The position numbers and the translations under genes were made by a program. A model generated the notes under the pieces. The model did no database searches. It saw only the letters and a program-made list of their open reading frames with translations, and was not told the origin of the DNA. Below are positions 9,901 to 17,198 of a stretch of 64,000 nucleotides of DNA, one piece after another; the stretch's first letter is position 1, and every line of letters starts with the position of its first letter. Where the stretch lies: contig NZ_JAAILA010000013.1 of the NCBI RefSeq assembly GCF_010974825.1, forward strand, positions 62,001 to 126,000. The letters are read 5' to 3'. The stretch is from Aeromonas rivipollensis (lineage in GTDB: Bacteria; Pseudomonadota; Gammaproteobacteria; Enterobacterales; Aeromonadaceae).

Positions 9901-10167
9901 CTGATAGTGGGTGTTGGCAGTGACCGCGTAGTCGGCGGTTGGGTAGCTCTGCTGCCAGTTGCCGTATCGGTCGATCTTGAAGCGCGGGCCGCCGCTGGCG
10001 TCCCCGCTCTGGAAGAACTGACAGGTGTCAAAGTTGAGCCCATCGGTCGACACCATGGAGGTCGCCGCCCATCCATTCGCGGTGCCCCGGAAGAACCACT
10101 CCGCCGCCGCACAGGGCGCCGTGATCAGGGTTCCCAACAATCCGGCCGCGAGTATCCATCTAGCCAT
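6961..10167 (-). CDS. Secreted multidomain alpha-amylase (GH13)
   Basis: A 1068-residue protein from the ATG at 10167 (AGGA seven bases upstream), starting with a Sec signal peptide (MARWILAAGLLGTLITAPCAAA). Three related N-terminal beta-modules follow: WFFRGTANGW, LQVRGTFNGW and, after a PKD-like domain (PPIAVITPGG to SSVSLVVS), WYFRGTPNNW. They are probably starch or surface binding. Next is a chitobiase-C-like Ig module (YAEAQSITLSVSDD), then the GH13 barrel from about residue 490. The four GH13 signatures are visible: DVVINH (about 588), GVDAIRIDTLKH with the Asp nucleophile (about 756), FGENL with the acid/base Glu (about 786) and FQNHDVG (about 876). A C-terminal beta domain follows. 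It should hydrolyse starch or maltodextrins outside the cell. Monocistronic, with its own terminator and an upstream LacI-type operator. Confidence 0.93.
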   Translation of the reverse strand: MARWILAAGLLGTLITAPCAAAEWFFRGTANGWAATSMVSTDGLNFDTCQFFQSGDASGGPRFKIDRYGNWQQSYPTADYAVTANTHYQIRIHAGTQAITTTAVASCEASGFARTLPQLQVRGTFNGWASLPMTLVADHLWQAEAYMDGKTNQRLKFDQAGDWAINFGDSNADGVLERSGGDILWSGTGMVRFQVNDETQAYSITPLGDDNQPPIAVITPGGVLNIAVGDGLTLSGSDSTDPDGQIVSYLWSSGETTESISVNTAQAGTFTYGLTVTDDQGAKSSSSVSLVVSAPQTGGSWYFRGTPNNWGLTVMTSEDGVTFCTEQAFGSSNPRFKIDRKGDWTEAYPAQDYKVSADTSYRICFDSQDKTLEVAPLAGADNQAPTVTATPAPGSYAEAQSITLSVSDDNDSAPRVHFTTDGSQPTTASPRYAGQAIVASDKGSGTDLVIKTLSVDVTGNQGEQSFSYQIGETPVAGGDFRGESIYFLLTARFYDGDGNNNYYNRDRYKAGDPHWRGDFKGLIEKLDYIKDLGFTAIWVTPPVENRSGLDYHGYHAYDFYRVDPRLESPGAGYREFIQAAHAKGIKVIQDVVINHSSQYGLRGKTWIDRLPVKYYVPAGSSQGLINNGPYQGNLGDYASANRCDDDNPAAPDWYKARCQSDPAGTQPLIDPKTGASVPSAGYNPNRFFGIDAQTLDPSWYHLDGFMSGGDWENPLALQRKHMAGDCIDLATGNQNVKDYLNGAIRQYLDMGVDAIRIDTLKHIERDELLTYVHDWQAHKPGLFVFGENLVKGTGWGSELANDNASAVIRPWWYTRTTPNPANPRAGGDSGLSVLDFSLFSTFRDNVTKGSFGGVGGIFAMDWVYGDATKLITFFQNHDVGPDNDFKYRYGGEEGNAAMTYNLLWTARGIPTLYYGEEVMFQAGKPQDIDGATMTVDQTGRAYFGDVLDNPATPSHPLYQHIKRLNQIRKAVPALQKAPMSQVNEWGSGISFVRDLSAQGSYAAVGLAANSAQQISLSGLKNGTYRDAVTGTTVSVSNGSLSFQVPAYSARVWVLGGPGKVGVDGKYLK

Positions 10168-10305
10168 TGATAGTCCTTTATTTTCATTGTTTTGTGTGTG
10201 ACGCCGGTGTGCCCCGGCATTCCCCATCCGCTACATTCCCGCCTTCGAATGAGTCACGCCAGTCTAGGGCGTGCACAGGCCGACTCATGGCAGATACGTA
10301 TGAAA

Positions 10306-10321
10306 TGTGACCTAAATCGCC
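10306..10321. promoter_or_regulatory. Possible CRP site upstream of amylase
   Basis: TGTGACCTAAATCGCC has a full TGTGA half and a weak second half (TCGCC against TCACA), about 140 bases upstream of the amylase start. A catabolite-repressed amylase would be expected to have one. Weak as a stand-alone site. Confidence 0.3.
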
Positions 10322-10343
10322 CCGCAAATAATGCATATGTGAT

Positions 10344-10357
10344 TGATAGCGCTTTCA
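10344..10357. promoter_or_regulatory. LacI-family operator upstream of amylase
   Basis: TGATAGCGCTTTCA is a 14-base near-palindrome (six of seven half-site positions match) with the central GC step typical of LacI/GalR/MalI operators. It lies 177 bases upstream of the amylase start and about 200 bases before the divergent EamA gene. The regulator is not in this window, apart from AscG whose operator core differs. Confidence 0.55.
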
Positions 10358-10553
10358 TTTCTCTCGATGGCGACAGAGGGTGACCCCTCTTCACTGGGCA
10401 CAGAATCCGGTGCTCGGCCGGTGAACAAGCCATCCCCGACGAGAGCGGATCGCGACATGCCCCCCTTCGCCGTTGCCATTCGGGGAGCTTGCCGCCATGA
10501 TGCAGAGCCTCTCCTTCTCATGTCGGGCAGGAAGAGCATCCAAGGGAGTGGAG

Positions 10554-11468
10554 ATGAGAACATCGGATTACGTGCGACTGCTGGTGCTGGCGGCCATCTG
10601 GGGCGCCAGCTTCCTGTTCATGCGCATAGCGGCGCCCGCCTTTGGCTCGGTCAACACCACCTTCCTGCGGGTCTTCTTCGCCCTGGTCGGGCTCGCCGCC
10701 ATGCTGTTGCTGCTGCGCACTCCCATGCAGTTCCAGGGCAAGCTCAAATCCATCATGGTGCTCGGCATCATCAACTCGGGCGTGCCCTTCCTGATGTACG
10801 CCATCGCCGCTCTCTGGCTGCCCGCCGGCTACTCGGCCATCCTGAACGCCACCACACCGCTGATGGGGGCAGTGATCGGCTTCTCCTTCTTCAACGAGAC
10901 GCTGACCTTGCGAAAGTGGAGCGGCGTCATGCTGGGGCTGATGGGCATAGCCCTCATCACCACCACGGGAGAGGTGAACCTGACCGGCAATCTCGTCACC
11001 GGCGTGCTGGCCTGCCTCATCGCCACCGCCTGCTATGGCTGCGCCGGTTTCCTGACCCGACGCTGGATCAGCGAGCGGGGCGGCCTCGACGCCAAGCTGG
11101 TGGCCTTTGGCAGCCAGCTCGGCGCCTGCCTCTTCCTGCTCCCCTTCTTCGGTTACACCCTGGTGACAGGCCCCGCCGTCAACTGGGCCCTCCCCGAGGT
11201 GTGGGCCAGCGTGCTGGCGGTCGGCTTCATCTGCACCGCCCTCGCCTATCTTATCTACTTCAGGCTGATCGCCGATATCGGGCCCCTGCGCTCCCTGACG
11301 GTCACCTTCCTGATCCCGCCCTTTGGCATCTTGTGGGGCTATCTGGTGCTGGGCGAAACCCTCACCGGTGGTTTCGTGGCGGGCGGCGCCATCGTCTGTC
11401 TCGCGGTCTGGCTGGTGGTGAGCCCGAGCAGGGCCACCAAACCGGCCAAGGCGCAGCCACAGGGCTGA
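10554..11468 (+). CDS. EamA-family (DMT) transporter
   Basis: A 304-residue protein with about ten membrane spans in two EamA repeats. The ATG at 10554 follows GGGAG. The upstream frame extension from 10473 is soluble and rejected. Signature features are the N-terminal AAIWGASFLFMRI, typical of drug/metabolite exporters, and the repeated AAIWG/FGILWGYLVLGE-type helices at the end of each half. DMT members export amino acids or small metabolites across the inner membrane, and the substrate cannot be read from sequence. Transcribed divergently from the amylase gene. Confidence 0.88.
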   Translation: MRTSDYVRLLVLAAIWGASFLFMRIAAPAFGSVNTTFLRVFFALVGLAAMLLLLRTPMQFQGKLKSIMVLGIINSGVPFLMYAIAALWLPAGYSAILNATTPLMGAVIGFSFFNETLTLRKWSGVMLGLMGIALITTTGEVNLTGNLVTGVLACLIATACYGCAGFLTRRWISERGGLDAKLVAFGSQLGACLFLLPFFGYTLVTGPAVNWALPEVWASVLAVGFICTALAYLIYFRLIADIGPLRSLTVTFLIPPFGILWGYLVLGETLTGGFVAGGAIVCLAVWLVVSPSRATKPAKAQPQG

Positions 11469-11470
11469 AC

Positions 11471-11504
11471 GCTATCTGCCGGGCCCCGTGGCTCGGCAGA
11501 TAGC
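11471..11504. terminator. Hairpin after the EamA gene
   Basis: A perfect 11-bp stem (GCTATCTGCCG/CGGCAGATAGC) with a 12-base loop begins three bases after the EamA stop. It has no T-tract, so it may stabilise the mRNA 3' end or terminate weakly. Confidence 0.4.
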
Positions 11505-11629
11505 ACAGGCAGACTGAAGCCAGACGCCGCTTCTGCCACAGACACGGACTCGGCGGATGGGCTGAACTGGGGTAAGATGTGCCCCATCGTTTTCTCCCCG
11601 CTCCGGCGGACACAGCAGCAGGGCCAGCC

Positions 11630-12994
11630 TTGAACCACCTCGACGAATCCAGCCAGAGCAGGCAACAGCAGATCTTCACCGTCACCCGCCTCAACAGCGC
11701 CGTGCGCATGATACTGGAGCAGGATCTGGGGCTGGTGTGGCTGACGGGGGAGCTCTCCAACCTGGCGATGCCAAGCTCGGGCCACTGGTACTTCTCCTTG
11801 AAAGACATCTCGGCCCAGGTGCGCTGCGCCATGTTCAAGGGCAACAACCGCCGGGTGCCGTTCCGACCGCAAGATGGTATGCAGGTACTGGTGCAGGCGC
11901 GGGTCTCCCTCTATGAACCCCGCGGCGACTACCAGCTCATCATCGAATCCATGCAGCCCGCCGGGGACGGCATGCTGGCCCTGCGCTTCGAAGAGCTCAA
12001 GCGCCGCCTCGACGCCGAAGGGCTGTTCGACGAGGGCCGCAAGCGCCCGCTCCCCCGCGAACCCCGCGCCGTGGGGCTGGTCACCTCGGCCACCGGCGCC
12101 GCCCTGCACGACATGCTGACGGTACTCAAACGCCGGGCGCCAGACCTGCCAGTCTTCATCTACCCGACCCAGGTGCAGGGCAGCGCCGCCACCGCCCAGA
12201 TAGTCGCGGCCATCACTCTTGCCAACCGCCGCGCCGAGGTGGATGTGCTCATCGTCGGTCGCGGCGGCGGCTCCCTTGAGGATCTCTGGTGCTTCAACGA
12301 GGAGGTGGTGGCCCGCGCCATTGCCAACTCCACCATCCCTGTCATCAGCGCGGTGGGCCACGAGGTGGATGTCACCATCAGCGACTTCGCCGCCGACTTG
12401 CGCGCCCCCACCCCCTCCGCCGCCGCCGAGCTGGTGGCACCGGACAGAAGCGCCCGCGCCCAGCGCCTGGGTCACCTCAAGCAGCGTCTGCTGCAGGCCA
12501 TCTCCCGGCGCCAGACCGCCGCCCGCCATGGCTTCGCGCTGCTGCAAAAGCGGCTCGACCATCAGGATCCCAAGCGCCTGCTGGAGCAGCAGTCCCAGCG
12601 TCTGGACGAGCTGTCCGGCCGCCTGCAGCAACTGCTCAATCTGCGCCTGCATCAGGGGGAGCGGCGCCTCGCGAACCTCGAACTGCGGCTGCAGGCCAGG
12701 AGCCCTTCAACGCTGCTGGCCGCTGGCAAGCGCCGCCACCAGTTGGCCGAGGAGCGGCTCCATACCCTGATGAACAAGCGCCAGGATCTGGCCGCCCACC
12801 GCCTCGCCATGCTGAGTGCGCGGCTCGACGGGATAAGCCCGCTGGCCACCCTGGGGCGAGGTTACTCCATCACCCGCACGCCAAGTGGCGAGGTGATAAG
12901 CCGTGCCGCCCAGGTGAGCCCGGGCCAACAACTGGTCACCACGCTCGCAGAGGGGGAGCTGCGGGTGCGGGTGGAGGAAGTGCACAACCAATAA
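11630..12994 (+). CDS. xseA: Exodeoxyribonuclease VII large subunit
   Basis: XseA forms, with several XseB subunits, the single-strand-specific exonuclease VII used in DNA repair. The N-terminal OB fold ([18 protein letters not shown] onward) and the catalytic core are very close to E. coli XseA, including [29 protein letters not shown] and [27 protein letters not shown] long coiled-coil region follows (about 290-400). I chose TTG at 11630 (454 residues). The frame is open back to a GTG at 11579, but TAAGAT at 11573-11578 looks like the -10 element. Neither start has a strong ribosome-binding site. In E. coli xseA is divergent from guaB; here several genes separate them. Confidence 0.93.
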   Translation: MNHLDESSQSRQQQIFTVTRLNSAVRMILEQDLGLVWLTGELSNLAMPSSGHWYFSLKDISAQVRCAMFKGNNRRVPFRPQDGMQVLVQARVSLYEPRGDYQLIIESMQPAGDGMLALRFEELKRRLDAEGLFDEGRKRPLPREPRAVGLVTSATGAALHDMLTVLKRRAPDLPVFIYPTQVQGSAATAQIVAAITLANRRAEVDVLIVGRGGGSLEDLWCFNEEVVARAIANSTIPVISAVGHEVDVTISDFAADLRAPTPSAAAELVAPDRSARAQRLGHLKQRLLQAISRRQTAARHGFALLQKRLDHQDPKRLLEQQSQRLDELSGRLQQLLNLRLHQGERRLANLELRLQARSPSTLLAAGKRRHQLAEERLHTLMNKRQDLAAHRLAMLSARLDGISPLATLGRGYSITRTPSGEVISRAAQVSPGQQLVTTLAEGELRVRVEEVHNQ

Positions 12995-13029
12995 CGAAAG
13001 GGGGGCCATCAAGCGGCCCCCCTTTCGTT
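12995..13029 (+). terminator. xseA terminator
   Basis: Stem CGAAAGGGGGGCC/GGCCCCCCTTTCG with a 7-base loop immediately follows the xseA stop and ends in TTTCGTT. It may also serve convergent hutW. Confidence 0.75.
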
Positions 13030-13054
13030 CCCTCCTTAGTCTTGCCCCTGCCCG

Positions 13055-14431
13055 CTACACCGGCGAATGATGCCGGGCCCCGCCCGGATGAGCGGCGGGG
13101 GTTGCCGCCTCACCTCCCAGGGGATTTGACTGCAGATACTCGAACAAGCCCGCCTGCAGATTGACGTTCCAGAAGCGCCCCGCCAGGGTCAGCGCCAGTG
13201 CCTCCCCGGTCAGCTCGGCCAGGCCATGCTGCTGCCAGCGATCAAAGAGCGGCAACAGATGCGCCCGCAAGGGGGATGGCAAGCGCCCGAGGGCAAGCCA
13301 GCCGGTATCGAGGCCACCGCGCAGCAGGCCGTCCATAGACGCGTTGGGGTTGGGCCTCATCACCATGCCGGGCGCTCGCAGATCGGCGGCCAGCGCCTGG
13401 TGCCAGGCCCCTAGATCCCGGCCATACATGAGACCGTGGCCATGAATGCTGCCCCCCGCCCCCGCACCGAAGGGGAGGATCTCGGCGCCGCGCTTGGCCA
13501 TCTGGTTGTAGCGGCTCTGCTCGGCCTCGCTTCGCCGCCAGTGGCTGCAGGAGAGCCGCTGCCAGCCCCCCTGCTCCAGGGTGCGGGCGCCATAGGCATA
13601 CATGGTCGCCCGCTGCTGACCATCGGCGGACCAGCCGAGCCGGCCCTTCTCCTGCGCGCGATCCAGATTGGTGCCCTGCATGGGGATGAGCTGATAGAGA
13701 TCCACCCCGTGCACGCCGCTGGTCATCACATCCGCGATGTCCTGGCGCCACAGGGCGTCATCCTGCCCCGGCAGGCCGAAGATGAGATCCGCCACTATGA
13801 CGGCGGCGTCATCCCGGGTCAGCTCCTCCAACCGGGCGAGCAGTGTCTCCCTATCGTCGAAACGGGCCGCTTGCTGGCGCACTTCTGTGTTGAAGCTCTG
13901 CACCCCGAACGAGAAACGGTTGAAGCCCCCCGCCAGGGCCGTCTGCCACTTCTCATCATCAAAGCCGTTGAGCCGCCCCTCCAGGGTCACTTCCGCATCG
14001 GCCGTCAGCGGAAAACGGCGGATCGCCTCGGCGAGGCGCGCCAGATCGTCCGCCGCCATATCGGTGGGTGTGCCGCCCCCCACATAGACGGCCGAGAAGG
14101 GGTGACTCTGGCCAAAGGGAGAGTCGGCGGCCCGGTGCAGACTGTCACACAGGGCCGCCATATAGCGGCTCATGCGCGCCGGGTTGGCGCCATTTTCGAA
14201 GAAGTTGCAGAAGCTGCAGCGCTTGCGGCAGAAGGGTACATGGATATAGAGCGCCCGCTCCTGGGCCTCGCTCGGTCGCTGCCACCAGGCTTGCCAGCCG
14301 GCGTCGTCCAGCGTCAGGGGGCCTGCGCCGCCCCGGCTGGCATGGGCCGAGGTCTTGGCGCCAAAGGCGAACTTCAGGGGATCCGGGGTGGCGAGCCCCG
14401 TCATGGTCGGGGTGAACTGTGGCGTCATCAC
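13055..14431 (-). CDS. hutW: Anaerobic haem-degradation radical SAM methyltransferase HutW/ChuW
   Basis: A 458-residue HemN-like radical SAM protein. The cluster motif CRKRCSFCNFF (CxxxCxxC) near residue 90 binds the [4Fe-4S] centre, and GGGTPTD is the glycine-rich SAM motif. The extended N-terminus and the C-terminal segment match the ChuW/HutW family, which opens the haem ring without oxygen and releases iron, unlike coproporphyrinogen dehydrogenase HemN. Two adjacent ATG codons (14431, 14428) are possible starts. A Fur-type box lies 31 bases upstream, so expression under iron limitation is expected. Partner genes hutX and hutZ are not in this window. It is convergent with xseA. Confidence 0.88.
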   Translation of the reverse strand: MMTPQFTPTMTGLATPDPLKFAFGAKTSAHASRGGAGPLTLDDAGWQAWWQRPSEAQERALYIHVPFCRKRCSFCNFFENGANPARMSRYMAALCDSLHRAADSPFGQSHPFSAVYVGGGTPTDMAADDLARLAEAIRRFPLTADAEVTLEGRLNGFDDEKWQTALAGGFNRFSFGVQSFNTEVRQQAARFDDRETLLARLEELTRDDAAVIVADLIFGLPGQDDALWRQDIADVMTSGVHGVDLYQLIPMQGTNLDRAQEKGRLGWSADGQQRATMYAYGARTLEQGGWQRLSCSHWRRSEAEQSRYNQMAKRGAEILPFGAGAGGSIHGHGLMYGRDLGAWHQALAADLRAPGMVMRPNPNASMDGLLRGGLDTGWLALGRLPSPLRAHLLPLFDRWQQHGLAELTGEALALTLAGRFWNVNLQAGLFEYLQSNPLGGEAATPAAHPGGARHHSPV

Positions 14432-14461
14432 TGGCAGGTTACCGTCTGGAAATAATGCAAA

Positions 14462-14476
14462 TGATAACGAATATCA
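14462..14476. promoter_or_regulatory. Fur box upstream of hutW
   Basis: On the minus strand TGATATTCGTTATCA matches the 7-1-7 Fur consensus TGATAATnATTATCA at 12 of 14 positions. It is placed where it would overlap the hutW promoter. Confidence 0.75.
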
Positions 14477-14598
14477 GTTAAGCCCTGTGTTGTGCTGGAT
14501 CAAGTCAGGGGCATTGAGAGGACGTCATCTCCCCCCTCTGCCTGGGCGCGAGAGCAGATGTAAAGCGAGATCATGCAGGAGGCGTGGCAGGAAGAGAG

Positions 14599-14620
14599 CC
14601 ACTCTCCGGCGGGAGAGTGG
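14599..14620 (-). terminator. Probable terminator of yfiRNB
   Basis: Stem CCACTCTCC/GGAGAGTGG with a short loop, about 75 bases after the yfiB stop. Only a weak pyrimidine tract (CTCTCTTCC) follows on the minus strand. Confidence 0.4.
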
Positions 14621-14693
14621 TGGCACACACGCGATCAGGCCAGAGGAAGGATCCCGGCGGCGGGATCAGGGCGCTGACGCCGGGCTGGACAGA

Positions 14694-15185
14694 TCAGCCG
14701 TTGTCTATGATGATGGCGACCCGGCGATTCTCCGCCCGTCCGGCGGCGGTGCCGTTATCGGCGATCGGCGCCTCTTCACCGCGTCCACGGATGTCCAGGT
14801 TGGCCGCGGGCATGCCCACAGACGCCAGCACCTCGGCCACGGACTGGGCCCGTTTCAACGAGAGCTGCTCGTTGTAGGCCGCCTCGCCGTTGGAGTCGGT
14901 GTGACCGTCCACCCGGGCCCGGTTCAGCCCCACCTCAATCAGGGCCCTGCCCAAGGCTTCCACCACCTGGCGGGTGCCGGGATTGAGGGCCCCCACGTTG
15001 TTGGCAAAGAGCACCTTGTTGGAGATATCCAGGGTCCAGCCCTCGTCGGTCAGGTGAAACCCCTGCTCCTTGAGTGCGGCGATCTGCGCCTGCGTGAGGC
15101 CCTGGGGAGCGCTCTGGCAAGCCGCCAGCCCACCGAGCAAGAGTGCGAACAGACCTGCTCTCATCAGGTTGAAAAACGTCATCAT
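14694..15185 (-). CDS. yfiB: OmpA-family outer-membrane lipoprotein YfiB
   Basis: A 163-residue protein starting at ATG 15185, with GGACCAGA just upstream. Longer in-frame starts overlap yfiN and lack a ribosome-binding site. A lipoprotein signal peptide ends in the lipobox LAAC (Cys about residue 22). The mature part is an OmpA-like peptidoglycan-binding domain with DGHTDSNGE and the terminal ENRRVAI motif. In known YfiBNR systems the outer-membrane YfiB sequesters the periplasmic inhibitor YfiR and so releases the cyclase YfiN. Last gene of yfiR-yfiN-yfiB, 31 bases after yfiN. Confidence 0.87.
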   Translation of the reverse strand: MMTFFNLMRAGLFALLLGGLAACQSAPQGLTQAQIAALKEQGFHLTDEGWTLDISNKVLFANNVGALNPGTRQVVEALGRALIEVGLNRARVDGHTDSNGEAAYNEQLSLKRAQSVAEVLASVGMPAANLDIRGRGEEAPIADNGTAAGRAENRRVAIIIDNG

Positions 15186-15216
15186 TCTGGTCCTTTCATT
15201 ATTTTCCATATCAATT

Positions 15217-16458
15217 TCACGTGGTTGTCTGGTTGTCTCTGTGTCCCTCCCTGCGTTGTCGTTTGGATTCATACATGGCACCGTCGGCGGCCTGCAACAA
15301 GGCATCCGCCGTCTCCCCCTGCTCGGGGTAGAGGGCGGCGCCGACGCTGATGCCGACCCCCAGATGACGGCCATCGCTCAAGACCACGGGGGTGCTCATC
15401 GCCTGCTGGATCCGCATCATCACCTCCTGCACCTCACTCCCCTGATGCACCGGAAAGAGCAGGACCACAAACTCATCCCCACCCAGCCGGCACACCAGGT
15501 CCATGGGCCTGAGCTGATGCTGCACCCGCCGCGCCAGGGTGATGAGCACCTCGTCACCGATTGCATGGCCCAGGTTGTCATTGATCTGCTTGAAGCGATC
15601 ACAGTCCAGATAGAGCAGGGCGAAGCGCTCCTGCCGGGTGCGCCCGGCCTGGATGGCTTGCTCCAGCCGCGCCTCGAACAGCGCCCGGTTGGGCAATCCG
15701 GTGAGGGGATCATGGGTTGCCTGGTGCAGCAGGGTGGCGTTCTCCCGCTTCTGATGGGCCTGCCAGGCTTCCAGCTCGTCGAGCAGTGAATTGAAGTCCT
15801 CCCCGAGCTCGTGCAGCTCGGCGATGTTGGCCGCCGGCACCCGCTGCTTGAGGGCGCGCTGGCGGCTGACGTTGTAGGCGACCTCGGTCAGGGCCTTGAG
15901 GGGCGCCGTGATGGAACGCTGCATCCGGCGCGCCACATAGAGCGCCCCCAGGATACTGAGCAGCAGGCACAGCAGGGTCGCCATCAGGGTCTGCAACAGG
16001 AAGCGCAGCAGGTGCTGGCCGTGACCGACCAGGTGAACCTGGGCTATCTCCTTGCTCTCCCGCACTATGGGCTGCTCCACAGGTCCCGGCAGGATAAGCT
16101 GGGCCAGATGCTGCTCCAGACTGCTCCAGGGGGTCGTAATGTCCCGGCGCCAGCTCGCCAGCACCTGACCGCCGGGCAGCAGAATGCGGGCGCTGGCCAC
16201 GTCCTCCCGGGAGGTGATGGCCTCCAGGGCATCCTTGGCCGCATCCTTGTCATCGAACACCACGGCCGCTTCCGCGGTGTAACTGATGGCCCGCGTCACC
16301 AGCTTGAGGTTGTGATCCGCATAGAGGCGCAGCGCCAGCAGCGCCGTGATGGTCAGGAAGAGGCCCGCCATGCAGACGGCGGTCAGGGAGATCATCATGT
16401 GGGTGCGCCCCAGACTCTGGCGCAGGGTGAGCCGGGGGCTGGCGTGATTGATGGTCAT
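15217..16458 (-). CDS. yfiN: Membrane diguanylate cyclase YfiN (DgcN)
   Basis: A 413-residue inner-membrane cyclase that makes c-di-GMP from two GTP. Order: short N-terminus, first span (about 22-45), periplasmic domain (about 46-155), second span (LLQTLMATLLCLLLSILGALYV), HAMP linker, and a GGDEF domain (about 250-405) with an intact GGDEF signature. An RxxD inhibitory site (RPMD) lies five residues before it, so product feedback is expected. The ATG at 16458 overlaps the yfiR stop (ATGA), indicating translational coupling. YfiR in the periplasm should repress it. Confidence 0.92.
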   Translation of the reverse strand: MTINHASPRLTLRQSLGRTHMMISLTAVCMAGLFLTITALLALRLYADHNLKLVTRAISYTAEAAVVFDDKDAAKDALEAITSREDVASARILLPGGQVLASWRRDITTPWSSLEQHLAQLILPGPVEQPIVRESKEIAQVHLVGHGQHLLRFLLQTLMATLLCLLLSILGALYVARRMQRSITAPLKALTEVAYNVSRQRALKQRVPAANIAELHELGEDFNSLLDELEAWQAHQKRENATLLHQATHDPLTGLPNRALFEARLEQAIQAGRTRQERFALLYLDCDRFKQINDNLGHAIGDEVLITLARRVQHQLRPMDLVCRLGGDEFVVLLFPVHQGSEVQEVMMRIQQAMSTPVVLSDGRHLGVGISVGAALYPEQGETADALLQAADGAMYESKRQRREGHRDNQTTT

Positions 16459-17003
16459 CGCGCCTCCGCATCCGCTCTGGCGAGCTTGAGCACGGCCGGG
16501 TGCACCCGCACGCCGCTGCGGGCGAGTGCATCCAGGTTGACCCGAAAACGGACCCTCTCTTTGCCGGCCTGCAGGCAGAACACCGCATCGGCGATGCACT
16601 CGCGGCTCTGCTCGCTGATGCTGAGGATGGCGTACCCCCGCAGACGTTCGAACAGGGAGAGCCGCTGCTCGGGGACCAGCACCCCCAGATAGATCACATC
16701 GCAGCGCTGGATCAGCGCCTCGTCGTCGACCTCGTAGCGATGCACATCGACCGGGCGGCCATTGGCCTGCTGGCGGATGGTGAGCAGCGACGCCGCATAT
16801 TCCGTGGGCGCGGCGACGCAGAGCCGCAACCTGGCAGGCTCGCTGGGCCAGCGGGTGTAGCTCAGGATATCGAGCACGGTTTGCCGCACCAGCTCGCTGC
16901 GCACTTCCGCCGAGGTAGCCGGCGCCGCCTCGCAAGTCAGCACCCAGAGGCAGCACAGGGGCGTGAGCCACGCCAGGATCCGAAAAGAGGAGAAAAACTG
17001 CAT
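16455..17003 (-). CDS. yfiR: Periplasmic YfiN inhibitor YfiR
   Basis: A 182-residue exported protein from ATG 17003, with a signal peptide (MQFFSSFRILAWL, cleavage after CEA or PAT). A GTG at 17024 is an alternative start. The mature domain (SELVRQTVLDILSYTRWP ... YLGVLVPEQRLSLF ... SRECIADAVFCLQ) matches YfiR/DUF4154. Four cysteines (LRLCVA, QRCDV, SRECI, VFCLQ) fit the two disulfides that stabilise this family under oxidising conditions. It is the redox-sensitive repressor of YfiN. Its stop overlaps the yfiN start. Confidence 0.87.
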   Translation of the reverse strand: MQFFSSFRILAWLTPLCCLWVLTCEAAPATSAEVRSELVRQTVLDILSYTRWPSEPARLRLCVAAPTEYAASLLTIRQQANGRPVDVHRYEVDDEALIQRCDVIYLGVLVPEQRLSLFERLRGYAILSISEQSRECIADAVFCLQAGKERVRFRVNLDALARSGVRVHPAVLKLARADAEAR

Positions 17004-17198
17004 GATGCCCGCGCTTATGCCCACGTCGGTACCTGGGGGGTCCGACGCCCATGGAGGGAGTGCCAGAGAGGAGTCGCATCGAGCTTATCAGCCGCCAGGC
17101 GGCTGCCTATCCGTACTGGCATCGGCTGCGTCAGCGGCCGACGCAGCGAGGGCGACACCACAGACCAGGACGGGCACCCCTGGGGCACGCCTTCAGGG

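Noticed and set aside
7174-10170. A 998-codon antisense frame over the amylase gene
   Set aside because: A long shadow frame from high GC third positions; no recognisable domains, and the sense frame has all GH13 motifs.
13055-14431. Coproporphyrinogen dehydrogenase HemN
   Set aside because: Cluster motif is shared, but the extended N-terminus and C-terminal region fit HutW/ChuW, and the Fur box supports haem use.
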